Below are positions 1 through 6,349 of a stretch of DNA of 14,129 nt, piece after piece (within the stretch, counting starts at the first letter, position 1; every line of letters begins with the position of its first letter). The position numbers were made by a program, and so were the translations under genes. The notes beneath the pieces are model-generated. The model was not told the origin of the DNA, did no database searches, and saw only the letters and a program-made list of their open reading frames with translations. This DNA comes from JAJDAN01 sp046583095 (GTDB lineage: Bacteria; Myxococcota_A; UBA9160; UBA4427), in NCBI GenBank assembly GCA_046583095.1, contig JAYGDB010000011.1:1-14129 (forward strand). The letters run 5' to 3'.

Positions 1-2
1 CC

Positions 3-1403
3 TTGCCTCTAGCGACGTCTATTTGTGCCCGAGGTCTCGCGACGCTCGGGAATACCGTCGGGCGCGTCTACGCCGTCAATACGTTCGGTGCGATTGTCGG
101 TTCGTTGGGGGCTGGCTTCTTCCTGATTCCCATGCTCGGCATGCATGGGACCCTCCGTCTGTTAATCGCAACCAATCTCGTAGCTGCGGTCGTGCTCGTT
201 GCGGCCACAACGTCTTCGAGTCGAACCCGAACGTTGGCCGCTGCAGTGGGCGCCGCCGCGACGCTCGCGATGGTCACGGGCGTACCGTCTGATCTCTTCA
301 GCCGAACGCTGGCCTACCCGGGCGAAACATTCGCGTATTACGATGAGGGCGCGACGGATACCGTTGCCGTCGTCGAGACGACGCTCGCTCAACGCTATAT
401 CATGTATGGCGATCGCCGCGGAACAGCCGGAACGAATTCCTACGCGGTGAATTTCTTTCTTGGCCACCTCCCGATGCTTCTGCATCCTGGTTCGCCGAGT
501 GAGGTTCTTCACGTCTGTTTCGGAGTCGGAAATAGTCTTTCTGCGGTGGCGTCCTATGACGACCTAGAGCGAGTCGACAACGTCGAGCTGAGTCCACATA
601 TCGTTGATGCGGCTCCGTATTTCTGGACCAACAACGACGTGATCAATCATCCGAAGGTCAACACGATTATCGATGATGGTCGCAATTTTCTGATGGCAAC
701 TGACAATATCTATGACGTGATCATGCTGGAGCCACCGGAGACTTTCACCGCTGGCGTGATCAACCTATATACGCGCGAGTTCTATGAAGACGCGCTCGCC
801 CATCTCGCCCCAGACGGCGTGATGATGCAGTGGGTGCCGGCGGGCGAAGCGCCTCTGGACGAAGAACGTCTGCTGTTTCGGGCGTTTTCGGACGTATTTC
901 CGCACGTTTCCGCCTGGCAACAGCTTAACAGTGGGTCTGTTTTGCTGATTGGAACGCGGGAGACGCTCAAGATCGACTACCAGCGCTTGCAGGCTCGATT
1001 CGCGGAGAAATCGGTATTGCGGGACATGACCTTGTCGGGTGTTCGCAATGTTGATCACCTTCTTTCGTATCTGATCTTCGACGACAAGGCCTTTCGAGCG
1101 TTTGGAGCGCCGGTGGCGCCAGTCACTGACGATCAGACGGTTCTCGATTTTACGATGCCTCGCTACCTCGGCTCGGGCTTTGGGCTCGGCTCGTTCAATC
1201 AGAACGTTTCATTCGATGGCGCGGATCCCATCGGTATGGCGGTGCGGCGGAACTACTACTACTCCCAGCACCGCCGCTCCGTGATTCCGGTCCTCACCAA
1301 TCTTGGTGATAATCGGCCAAGGGAAATCGCTCGTCGGATCGAAAGCGAACACAAACGTCCTGCGGTCGACGAGTGGATCGCTCGCGAGGATTGGGTTCGC
1401 TAG
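3..1403 (+). CDS. Membrane-anchored spermidine-synthase-like protein, 5' end missing
   Basis: This is the C-terminal 466 codons of a gene that enters from the left edge; no real start is visible, and the first codon in frame is TTG. Residues 22-45, 51-67 and about 76-92 are hydrophobic helices; GRVYAVNTFGAIVGSLGAG is typical of the membrane half of fused transporter/spermidine-synthase proteins. A Rossmann methyltransferase-like domain follows: VCFGVGNS near 171-178 stands for the glycine-rich loop, E195 in NVELSPHI for the acidic residue ending strand 2, and DDGRNF at 224-229 for the next binding motif. YDVIMLEPPETFTAGV at 237-252 matches the active-site segment, usually DPP; here it is EPP. 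Family knowledge suggests aminopropyl transfer or a related reaction, but the altered motifs make the substrate uncertain. Base composition is lower in GC than the right half of the window. No neighbour helps to define its role. Confidence 0.8.
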   Translation: MPLATSICARGLATLGNTVGRVYAVNTFGAIVGSLGAGFFLIPMLGMHGTLRLLIATNLVAAVVLVAATTSSSRTRTLAAAVGAAATLAMVTGVPSDLFSRTLAYPGETFAYYDEGATDTVAVVETTLAQRYIMYGDRRGTAGTNSYAVNFFLGHLPMLLHPGSPSEVLHVCFGVGNSLSAVASYDDLERVDNVELSPHIVDAAPYFWTNNDVINHPKVNTIIDDGRNFLMATDNIYDVIMLEPPETFTAGVINLYTREFYEDALAHLAPDGVMMQWVPAGEAPLDEERLLFRAFSDVFPHVSAWQQLNSGSVLLIGTRETLKIDYQRLQARFAEKSVLRDMTLSGVRNVDHLLSYLIFDDKAFRAFGAPVAPVTDDQTVLDFTMPRYLGSGFGLGSFNQNVSFDGADPIGMAVRRNYYYSQHRRSVIPVLTNLGDNRPREIARRIESEHKRPAVDEWIAREDWVR

Positions 1404-1821
1404 CCACCTGAACTTTGATGGGTCGGGCTGATTGCCGTCGGGCGCGTTGCGGGGCCAATGTCCTTCGTTCGAACGCTAGTTGTCAGGATTCTACCAACCG
1501 GCTTCTGAGCTCGCCTATTCGTAGGTGACCCGGCGTTCGTAGTCTTCGAAGTAGCCGCCATTATGAATGAGGCCATTTTCGATAGCAGAGGAGTGGCGCT
1601 GTATTCTCTCGGCCTCGTCATCATTCTGCAACGAGCACGTGTCGGGCGGCGCTGTGGAGATCACTTGATTTGATTCGGGCCCTGAAGTCCTTCACCACTG
1701 TCATTCTCTATGTCGCCTCGAGCCGATCGGCGCTCCGTCGAGTGCGATTGGGTCGAGGCGACGTAGCGACGTCCTCATTCCGGAAATTCAAGCGGCCTGT
1801 TGTTATGCAGAGATATGATGA
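1404..1821. other. Gene-poor stretch, possible decayed DNA
   Basis: No convincing gene lies here. A plus-strand open frame at 1509-1673 (from ATG 1563 it reads MNEAIFDSRGVALYSLGLVI, then a basic tail) is hydrophobic and protein-like, but it has no ribosome binding site and could be a gene remnant or chance. The only clear structure is an inverted repeat at 1709-1765. The stretch ends at the first copy of the 87-bp repeat. Confidence 0.5.
1709..1765. repeat. Inverted repeat with 10-bp perfect arms
   Basis: GTCGCCTCGA at 1712-1721 is the exact reverse complement of TCGAGGCGAC at 1753-1762. The pairing extends to 13 bp with one T-G wobble (TATGTCGCCTCGA with TCGAGGCGACGTA). The 31-base loop begins with another palindrome, GCCGATCGGC at 1722-1731. 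There is no T-run after it, so it is not a standard terminator. It could be the end of a decayed element or a structured RNA fragment. Confidence 0.5.
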
Positions 1822-1908
1822 CCCGTCCACCGGGACCCCGGAGGGGTTTGACATAACACCACTACTCGGACGTGATCCTAAAACCTCGCTTGTACTTCCT
1901 ATCCTCCG
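1822..1908 (+). repeat. 87-bp dispersed repeat, copy 1
   Basis: This is the first of three direct copies, the others being at 4071-4157 and 7736-7822. All start CCCGTCCACCGGGACCCCGG and end TTCCTATCCTCCG. By hand alignment it differs from each of the other copies at 4 of 87 positions, without gaps. Flanks on both sides are unrelated between copies, so the borders are sharp. Its own changes (G58T, C65T) weaken internal pairings seen in copies 2 and 3. Immediately to its right lies a PEP-CTERM gene tail without its 5' end. It is most likely a small mobile or recombinogenic element; the mechanism is unknown. Confidence 0.9.
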
Positions 1909-2022
1909 GGTACGACGGCGACGACGCCCGTGACAGTGAATTACAACATCGTCCCCGAACCCACCACCGGCCTGCTGCTCGGCCTGGGGTTGCGGGGTGT
2001 CGCGGTTAGGCGGCGCGTCTAG
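1909..2022 (+). pseudogene. PEP-CTERM protein, 3' remnant
   Basis: The frame ending at TAG 2020-2022 reads TTATTPVTVNYNI, then VPEPTTGLLLGLGLRGVAV, then RRRV and stop. That is a full tripartite PEP-CTERM sorting signal: the PEP motif at 1954-1962, a short hydrophobic helix, and a terminal arginine cluster. In outer-membrane bacteria, exosortase (EpsH/XrtA-type) recognises this tail on exported, often exopolysaccharide-associated proteins. Upstream the frame runs into the 87-bp repeat and meets stops at TGA and TAA there. No start codon with a signal peptide exists, so the gene has lost its 5' part exactly at the repeat. An arginine inside the hydrophobic segment may be drift. No exosortase gene is in the window. 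Confidence 0.8.
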
Positions 2023-2034
2023 GCGCTGCCTAAC
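2005..2034 (+). terminator. Strong hairpin over the PEP-CTERM stop codon
   Basis: GTTAGGCGGCGC (2005-2016) pairs with GCGCTGCCTAAC (2023-2034): 12 base pairs including one G-T wobble, with a 6-base loop. The TAG stop of the PEP-CTERM remnant sits in the loop. There is no T-run downstream, so termination is only a guess; mRNA stabilisation is the other option. Confidence 0.4.
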
Positions 2035-2204
2035 AAGGGCTTGAGGGTGAATTCGAAGCTCTGGAGCAAATTTCTATACAAAGAAGTTGTGGCATCAAAG
2101 TACAAACGGACTGAGTTTCCCCGCCGCTAGGGTCTCAGCAGCGGGCACACCCCCACCCGCCGAGCCTTTCACGCAGCGCTGAGGCAATCGAGCGCAGCGG
2201 GGGC

Positions 2205-3416
2205 TCAAGCGAGGCGGCGCTTGCGCCTCAGGAAGGGACTCTCGATCACGCGATAGGTGATGGCGCTCAATCCCAGACAGAGCAAGAGGCCGATCGCCAC
2301 CCACAGACAGCCCACCAGAACCCAGCCGGAGCCGAGTGCAGGCCGGAGGAAGTCGATGTGGGTACTGAGCCGATTCCAGGCAACCAGGACGGGCAGGTGG
2401 AGGACATACATCGAGTAGGAGAGGACGCCCACCCGGGCGAGCACGCGATTGGAGAAGAGGATCTTTGACCGCAACGGTGCGACCAGAATCACCAGGACCA
2501 GCGCCGTCCAGAGCATGCCCTCCGGCAGATGCCACAGAAAGTTCACCGGGCGCTCGGCCTCGAAGTAGCCCGTGTAGACGCTCCACCGCAGCAAGGCCCC
2601 CTGCGCGACGATGATGGACAAGAGGAGAAGGTCTGCGCCACCGTTTCGCCAGAGGGGACTGGCCGCCAGCCGCTCGCGGGCGGACAACCCGTAGTGCTGA
2701 TACCACCAGGCAGCGAGGATCCCAAGCAGAAAGAAATTCGCGCGGCCGGGAACGCCCAATCCCAGGAAATAGTGGAACACCGGCCACGTGTTGTGGAGAA
2801 CGCCAACGACGAACAACAGCCAATAGGCAAGGGCGTAGAGCGCCAGGGCCGCCCAACCAAATCGCGCGCGCCGGCCCATCAGCAGGGGCAAGAACGGCAG
2901 AAGCAGGTAGAACTGCAACTCGGTCGCCAGGCTCCACCACACGCCGCTGAACGGCTCGAGCGGTTCGACCCATTGCGCCATGGGCTCGAGGAAGAGGAGG
3001 TAGGGAATCGCGATGAACCCGTCCGCCAAGGACTCCGCGTTCAGCGCAGTCGCGAGCAGAACCACCGTGTAGTAGAGGGGCAGGATTCGCAAGGCGCGTC
3101 TTCGGTAGAAATTCGCGCGCGACACGCGGCGCCCACCTGCGATCTCCTTCAAGAATGGCTGGGAAAGCAGAAAGGCGCTCAGCACGAAGAAGAGGCTCAC
3201 GCCCGAGTGTCCGCCACGGATGAACGCGAGAGGCAGCGACGACCAGGTACCAGTGACCTCGGTGGTTCCGAACCGGAGCCAGCCGTCTGCATGGAACAAG
3301 AAGACGAGAAGCGCGGCGACCCCTCGCAGCGACTCCAACTCGGCGAAATAGGTCGCAGACGCCCGGATTCCGACGGGGCGAGCGGAGCCTTCCGGGTTTT
3401 CACTCGGCAGCGGCAT
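2205..3416 (-). CDS. Acyltransferase 3 family membrane protein (OafA/YrhL-like)
   Basis: This 403-residue integral membrane protein belongs to the acyltransferase-3 family, which transfers acetyl or other acyl groups to surface sugars such as O-antigen or exopolysaccharide at the inner membrane. Family marks are LESLRGVAALLVFLFH near 27-42, with the conserved Arg and His of helix 1; GGHSGVSLFFVLSAFLLS at 68-85; RRALRILPLYY at 106-116; and the closing YRVIESPFLRRKRR. About ten hydrophobic helices fill the rest, and the length is usual for a stand-alone member. The ATG at 3416 is preceded by a purine stretch, GAGAAGAG. The gene lies 123 bp downstream of the aldehyde dehydrogenase remnant on the same strand, and its 3' end faces the PEP-CTERM tail. 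The neighbouring PEP-CTERM remnant hints at a former cell-surface polysaccharide locus. The acceptor cannot be told from sequence. Confidence 0.9.
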   Translation of the reverse strand: MPLPSENPEGSARPVGIRASATYFAELESLRGVAALLVFLFHADGWLRFGTTEVTGTWSSLPLAFIRGGHSGVSLFFVLSAFLLSQPFLKEIAGGRRVSRANFYRRRALRILPLYYTVVLLATALNAESLADGFIAIPYLLFLEPMAQWVEPLEPFSGVWWSLATELQFYLLLPFLPLLMGRRARFGWAALALYALAYWLLFVVGVLHNTWPVFHYFLGLGVPGRANFFLLGILAAWWYQHYGLSARERLAASPLWRNGGADLLLLSIIVAQGALLRWSVYTGYFEAERPVNFLWHLPEGMLWTALVLVILVAPLRSKILFSNRVLARVGVLSYSMYVLHLPVLVAWNRLSTHIDFLRPALGSGWVLVGCLWVAIGLLLCLGLSAITYRVIESPFLRRKRRLA

Positions 3417-3503
3417 CTGAACTCTTCTCGGAGAGCGGAGCCATGGCTGGACGAGGTGAAGATATCACGCCTGTAGGCAGCGCTCCTACGACATCGCGGG
3501 CTT

Positions 3504-3531
3504 CGCCCTCGGAACCTTCTCCATGAGGGCG
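3504..3531 (-). terminator. Weak hairpin between ALDH remnant and acyltransferase
   Basis: CGCCCTC at 3504-3510 pairs with GAGGGCG at 3525-3531, a 7-bp stem with a 14-base loop. It lies just beyond the stop of the aldehyde dehydrogenase remnant. No T-run follows on the minus strand, so a terminator role is tentative. Confidence 0.25.
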
Positions 3532-3539
3532 GAGGAGGC

Positions 3540-4070
3540 CTACTGCTTCACGGTGATGGTCTGGCTGTTGGTATACTCGGACAGTCCTTCGGGCGAGTTT
3601 TCGACGCCCATTCCCGACTGCTTGTGTCCGCCGAATGGAATGTTGGGCGCGAATTGGTGGATCTCGTTGATCCACACGGTCCCGGTCTCGAGTCGTTCGG
3701 CCAGGCTGCGCGCGCGGTCGAGGTCCTTGCCCCAGACCGACCCAGCCAACCCGTAGTCACTGTCGTTCGCGCGGTCGATCACCTCGTCGTCGTCGCTCCA
3801 CTTGAGGACCGGCAGGATCGGGCCGAAGGGCTCCTCGCGGACCAGGCGGGAGTCGTCCCGTGGATTGTCGACGATCGTGACGGGTACGAAGTATCCGGGC
3901 GAGTCGTCGATCTCACCCCCCAATCGAATCGAGGCGCCCGATCGTCGCGTATCGTCGAAGAGGTCTCGGAGCTTCTCGTATTGAGGTCGGTTCTGGATCG
4001 GGCCGAGCTGCGTATCGGCTTCCGCGCCATTGCCGACCTTCACCTCCTTCGCGTATGAGACGAGCTCCGT
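3540..4070 (-). pseudogene. Aldehyde dehydrogenase, C-terminal remnant
   Basis: The last 176 codons match the C-terminal part of NAD(P)-dependent aldehyde dehydrogenases. It starts TELVSYAKEVKVGNG, then shows the family blocks TQLGPIQN, EEPFGPILPVLKW, NDSDYGLAGSVWGKD, LETGTVWINE and PFGGHKQSGMG, ending in a normal stop. Complete enzymes are near 470-500 residues. The NAD-binding half, the catalytic glutamate and the catalytic cysteine are all absent. Homology stops at 4070, the last base before the 87-bp repeat. The frame stays open through the repeat to a GTG at 4175, adding about 35 residues of repeat-encoded sequence (GVFGSRPSSGV type) that are not ALDH. The product cannot be a working dehydrogenase. 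No ALDH 5' half appears to the right of the repeat, so more than a simple insertion took place. Confidence 0.9.
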
Positions 4071-4157
4071 CCCGTCCACCGGGACCCCGGAGCGGTTTGA
4101 CATAACACCACTACTCGGACGTGATCCGAAAACCCCGCTTCTACTTCCTATCCTCCG
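4071..4157 (+). repeat. 87-bp dispersed repeat, copy 2
   Basis: This copy is in the same orientation as copies 1 and 3, and differs at 4 positions from copy 1 and 3 from copy 3. Its private change is G23C. It is wedged between two broken genes, the ALDH 3' half reading left and a membrane-protein 3' end reading right, so both neighbours have lost 5' sequence at its borders. The left border CTCCGT|CCCGTCC makes a short CCGTC tandem, too short to call a target duplication. Confidence 0.9.
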
Positions 4158-4366
4158 GTGGAGAGATCCTCTCACCGATCCTGCGCATCGTCCTGTGGGT
4201 GACGGGCGCCCTCGCGGTCGGGTTCGCGATTGCGCGCCCCCTCAACTGGATCGCTCGCCCCGAGGTCGGTTTCGGGCTGGCGACGTTGCTAGGGCTGATC
4301 ACTCTCATCTGCATCGCCCTCGAGCGCCGAGGGCACCAGACGCGCGCCGGACTCCTCCTGTACTGA
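4121..4366 (+). pseudogene. Two-helix membrane protein, probably a 3' remnant
   Basis: The frame gives 81 residues from a GTG at 4121 that lies inside repeat copy 2. The repeat supplies the first 12 or so residues (VIRKPRFYFLSS). Beyond it come helix 1 (about ILRIVLWVTGALAVGFAIA), a short RPLNWIARPEVG linker, and helix 2 (FGLATLLGLITLICIAL), ending in ERRGHQTRAGLLLY. The protein-like part therefore begins within a few bases of the repeat's right border. No Shine-Dalgarno precedes the GTG; an internal GTG at 4199 is also possible. I do not recognise the family. The same GTG-led reading in copies 1 and 3 runs into unrelated sequence, so it is unlikely to be a functional start. It is probably the tail of a larger membrane gene. 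Confidence 0.5.
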
Positions 4367-4475
4367 TCCGGGAGCTGAGCGCGGGGCGACGACTCGCCAG
4401 CGGGAGGCCGAGAAGGCTCCTTCCAGCGGCCGCCCAGCAGGTTCGTGCCGTTTGGACCCGCAAGCTCCCTGGTCG

Positions 4476-5969
4476 CTACGCGCCGGGCTCCGCGTCCCTG
4501 GCTCCGGTGCCGCGTCGGGCTTCGTCGAGGTTATGGACCTGAGCAGCACTGTCGGCTTGTCCGCCGAGCGTCACCCCTGCGACCTGCGCGACGCGCTCGA
4601 ATGAGCCGCGGACCTGATCGACGAAGGCGGGCAGGTCCGGCACCACATCGGGATTGGCGTTGAAGCCCCAACAGATCCGACCGTCGTAACTCATGAGTGC
4701 GATGCCGAGCCCCATGTTCTCCATCAGAGGGACTTGGGGATAGAGCGCCTCGAGCTTGGCTCCTTGGAGGTAGAGCGGGAACTGCGGGCCGGGTACGTTG
4801 GTCACGATGGAGTTGATGGGGCCGCTGACCGCCTGAGCGCCAAGGGAGAGGAGGCTCGAGGGTGCCCACTCGGCCGCCGCCATCATCATCTCGATTCCCA
4901 GGGCCTGGTTGCTGGCCTTGAGCTTCTGGGTCGTCTCGTGGATGCGCTTCAGCTGGGAGGCCGGATCCGGGTCGCCAATGGGCAGCGACAGCACCCAGGA
5001 TGAAACCCGGTTGCCGAGCTCGCCACGCTCCTCTTCCCTGCGCACCGATACAGGTGCCGCGATCTTGAACTCGACCTTCGCGGGGTTCGTGCCGCGCAGA
5101 ATGAAGAACTCGCGCACGGCGCCCGTGACCACGGTGAGGACCACATCGTTCACCGAGCAATCGAGGCCCCGGCGCACGGCCTTGACCTCATCCAGGTCGA
5201 GGGTCAACCAATCAAAGCTGCGATGCGGGCCCAGGGGACCGTTCAGCGGTGTCCTGCTGCTGCTGCGAGCCAGGCCCGCGAGTTCCCACAAGATGCTGGC
5301 GCGGGACGAGATGTCGGCCACCATGTCCTCGCTCTCCCGAGCGAACTGGCGTAGCCCCGACACGGCGTTCAGCGGCAGGCTCAGGCGGCGCCACATTTCG
5401 TCGCGCACGAGCTCGGCGCGGCTGGGCGCCGGGCGCGGGATGAATCGCGGCCGCGGTCCCAGGTCGCGCTCTTCTGAAGGTGACATCATGATCTGGGCAA
5501 GGTCCACGCCCGACGAGCCGTCGATCATGCAGTGGTGGATCTTCGTGATGACCGCGAAACGATCGTTCTCGAGGCCCTCCACGACCCAGAGTTCCCAAAG
5601 CGGCCGAGCCCTGTCCAGGGGCTGGGCCATGATGCGCGAAGACAGCTTCTTCAGTTGGCTGTCGGTACCAGGATGGGGGAGCGCCGTGTGGCGCACGTGG
5701 TAGTCGATGCTGAAGTGCCGGTCGTCGACCCACACGCCGTGGTTCTCGAGCGGGATGAAGTGAAGCTTCTGGCGATAGCGCGGGATCCGATGGAGGTAGC
5801 CCTCGGTGCTGCGCTTCACGCGCTCGAAGTCGATGCCACCGTCCTTGCCGCGCATGGGGCCGGCCTCATAGATCAGGGTGGACGACACATGCATGTGAGA
5901 CTTCGGGCTCTCGAGGAGCAGGAAGCTGTTGTCCTGTGCAGAGAGACGGTCGTAGTTGTCGCGGGCCAT
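4476..5969 (-). CDS. Wax ester synthase/diacylglycerol acyltransferase (WS/DGAT)
   Basis: This 497-residue protein is a bifunctional acyltransferase that uses acyl-CoA to esterify fatty alcohols or diacylglycerol, forming storage wax esters or triacylglycerol at the cytoplasmic membrane. The catalytic HHxxxDG motif is HHCMIDG at 145-151. Other family blocks are PLWELWVVEGL at 123-133, PLNGPLGPHR at 241-250, the CSVNDVVLTV ND motif at 271-280, NVPGPQ at 391-396 and the late PLMENMGLGIALMSYDG. The length is normal for the family. The ATG at 5969 is preceded by GGAG about seven bases upstream. A well-formed promoter lies about 140 bp upstream. The serine hydrolase gene diverges from the same intergenic region. 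The C-terminal tail after VAGVTLGG is low-complexity and not conserved. A storage-lipid role fits, but the substrate choice is not visible. Confidence 0.92.
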   Translation of the reverse strand: MARDNYDRLSAQDNSFLLLESPKSHMHVSSTLIYEAGPMRGKDGGIDFERVKRSTEGYLHRIPRYRQKLHFIPLENHGVWVDDRHFSIDYHVRHTALPHPGTDSQLKKLSSRIMAQPLDRARPLWELWVVEGLENDRFAVITKIHHCMIDGSSGVDLAQIMMSPSEERDLGPRPRFIPRPAPSRAELVRDEMWRRLSLPLNAVSGLRQFARESEDMVADISSRASILWELAGLARSSSRTPLNGPLGPHRSFDWLTLDLDEVKAVRRGLDCSVNDVVLTVVTGAVREFFILRGTNPAKVEFKIAAPVSVRREEERGELGNRVSSWVLSLPIGDPDPASQLKRIHETTQKLKASNQALGIEMMMAAAEWAPSSLLSLGAQAVSGPINSIVTNVPGPQFPLYLQGAKLEALYPQVPLMENMGLGIALMSYDGRICWGFNANPDVVPDLPAFVDQVRGSFERVAQVAGVTLGGQADSAAQVHNLDEARRGTGARDAEPGA

Positions 5970-6109
5970 GGGGGGGCTCCAGTGCGTCTTGCCAGCGGCG
6001 GGCGCTGGGCGTGACGACGGGGGAATGGAAGGAGGAAATGGCCCGAAGGGCCGTGCAGTGGCGGGAGGGAAGAGCTGCGTGTGTGGCGGTCCCAGCCAAA
6101 AGCTGCGGG

Positions 6110-6137
6110 ATTCTACACAGGAGTGACTTCAAGTCAA
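6110..6137 (-). promoter_or_regulatory. Sigma-70-type promoter for the WS/DGAT gene
   Basis: Read on the minus strand, TTGACT (6137-6132) is separated by 16 bases from TAGAAT (6115-6110), each one base off consensus. This is the best-matching promoter I found in the window. It would give a leader of roughly 130 bases before the ATG at 5969. The rest of the divergent region (5970-6349) holds no gene I can support, and no promoter of similar quality is visible for the rightward serine hydrolase gene. Confidence 0.55.
6124..6136. promoter_or_regulatory. 13-bp palindrome on the -35 box
   Basis: TGACTT-C-AAGTCA is a perfect palindrome with 6-base arms. It covers most of the WS/DGAT -35 hexamer and reaches into the spacer. 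A protein bound here would block or alter polymerase binding. The cognate regulator is unknown; the sequence differs from the ACTCTC-type sites near the TetR gene. Confidence 0.45.
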
Positions 6138-6349
6138 CGCAGCGCTTTGCTCGGCAAGGGAGCGGACTCAGCTGCGGAGTCCCGCCGACCGACGCGAAGC
6201 CTCGGGCCCAAGGGTCGGATCGAAGAGTTCCCCTAGGTTCTTGGCTACGGTTCCGGGGCCTTGTCGGTGTTGGCGGAGGACCGAGGTAGGTTCGGCTGGA
6301 CGCTGGCTGTCAGCAGTTGCGCGCTCTTCATTGAAGCGGGAGACGCCAC

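Noticed and set aside
1670..1933. An 87-codon plus-strand frame through repeat copy 1
   Set aside because: It has no family similarity and owes its length to the repeat; the matching frame around the other copies has unrelated ends. The variable repeat bases are not biased to silent positions.
2005..2100. Integron attC site
   Set aside because: The core-like heptamers are in inverted order, and no matching GTTRRRY with the inner L boxes follows GCCTAAC.
2095..2973. A 292-codon minus-strand frame within the acyltransferase gene
   Set aside because: It overlaps the clear acyltransferase-3 frame on the same strand and reads as Arg/Pro-rich noise.
4097..4146. Promoter inside the 87-bp repeat (TTGACA to TATACT-like box)
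   Set aside because: The two boxes are 37 bases apart, and the hexamer at 17 bases (CGTGAT) matches the -10 consensus poorly.
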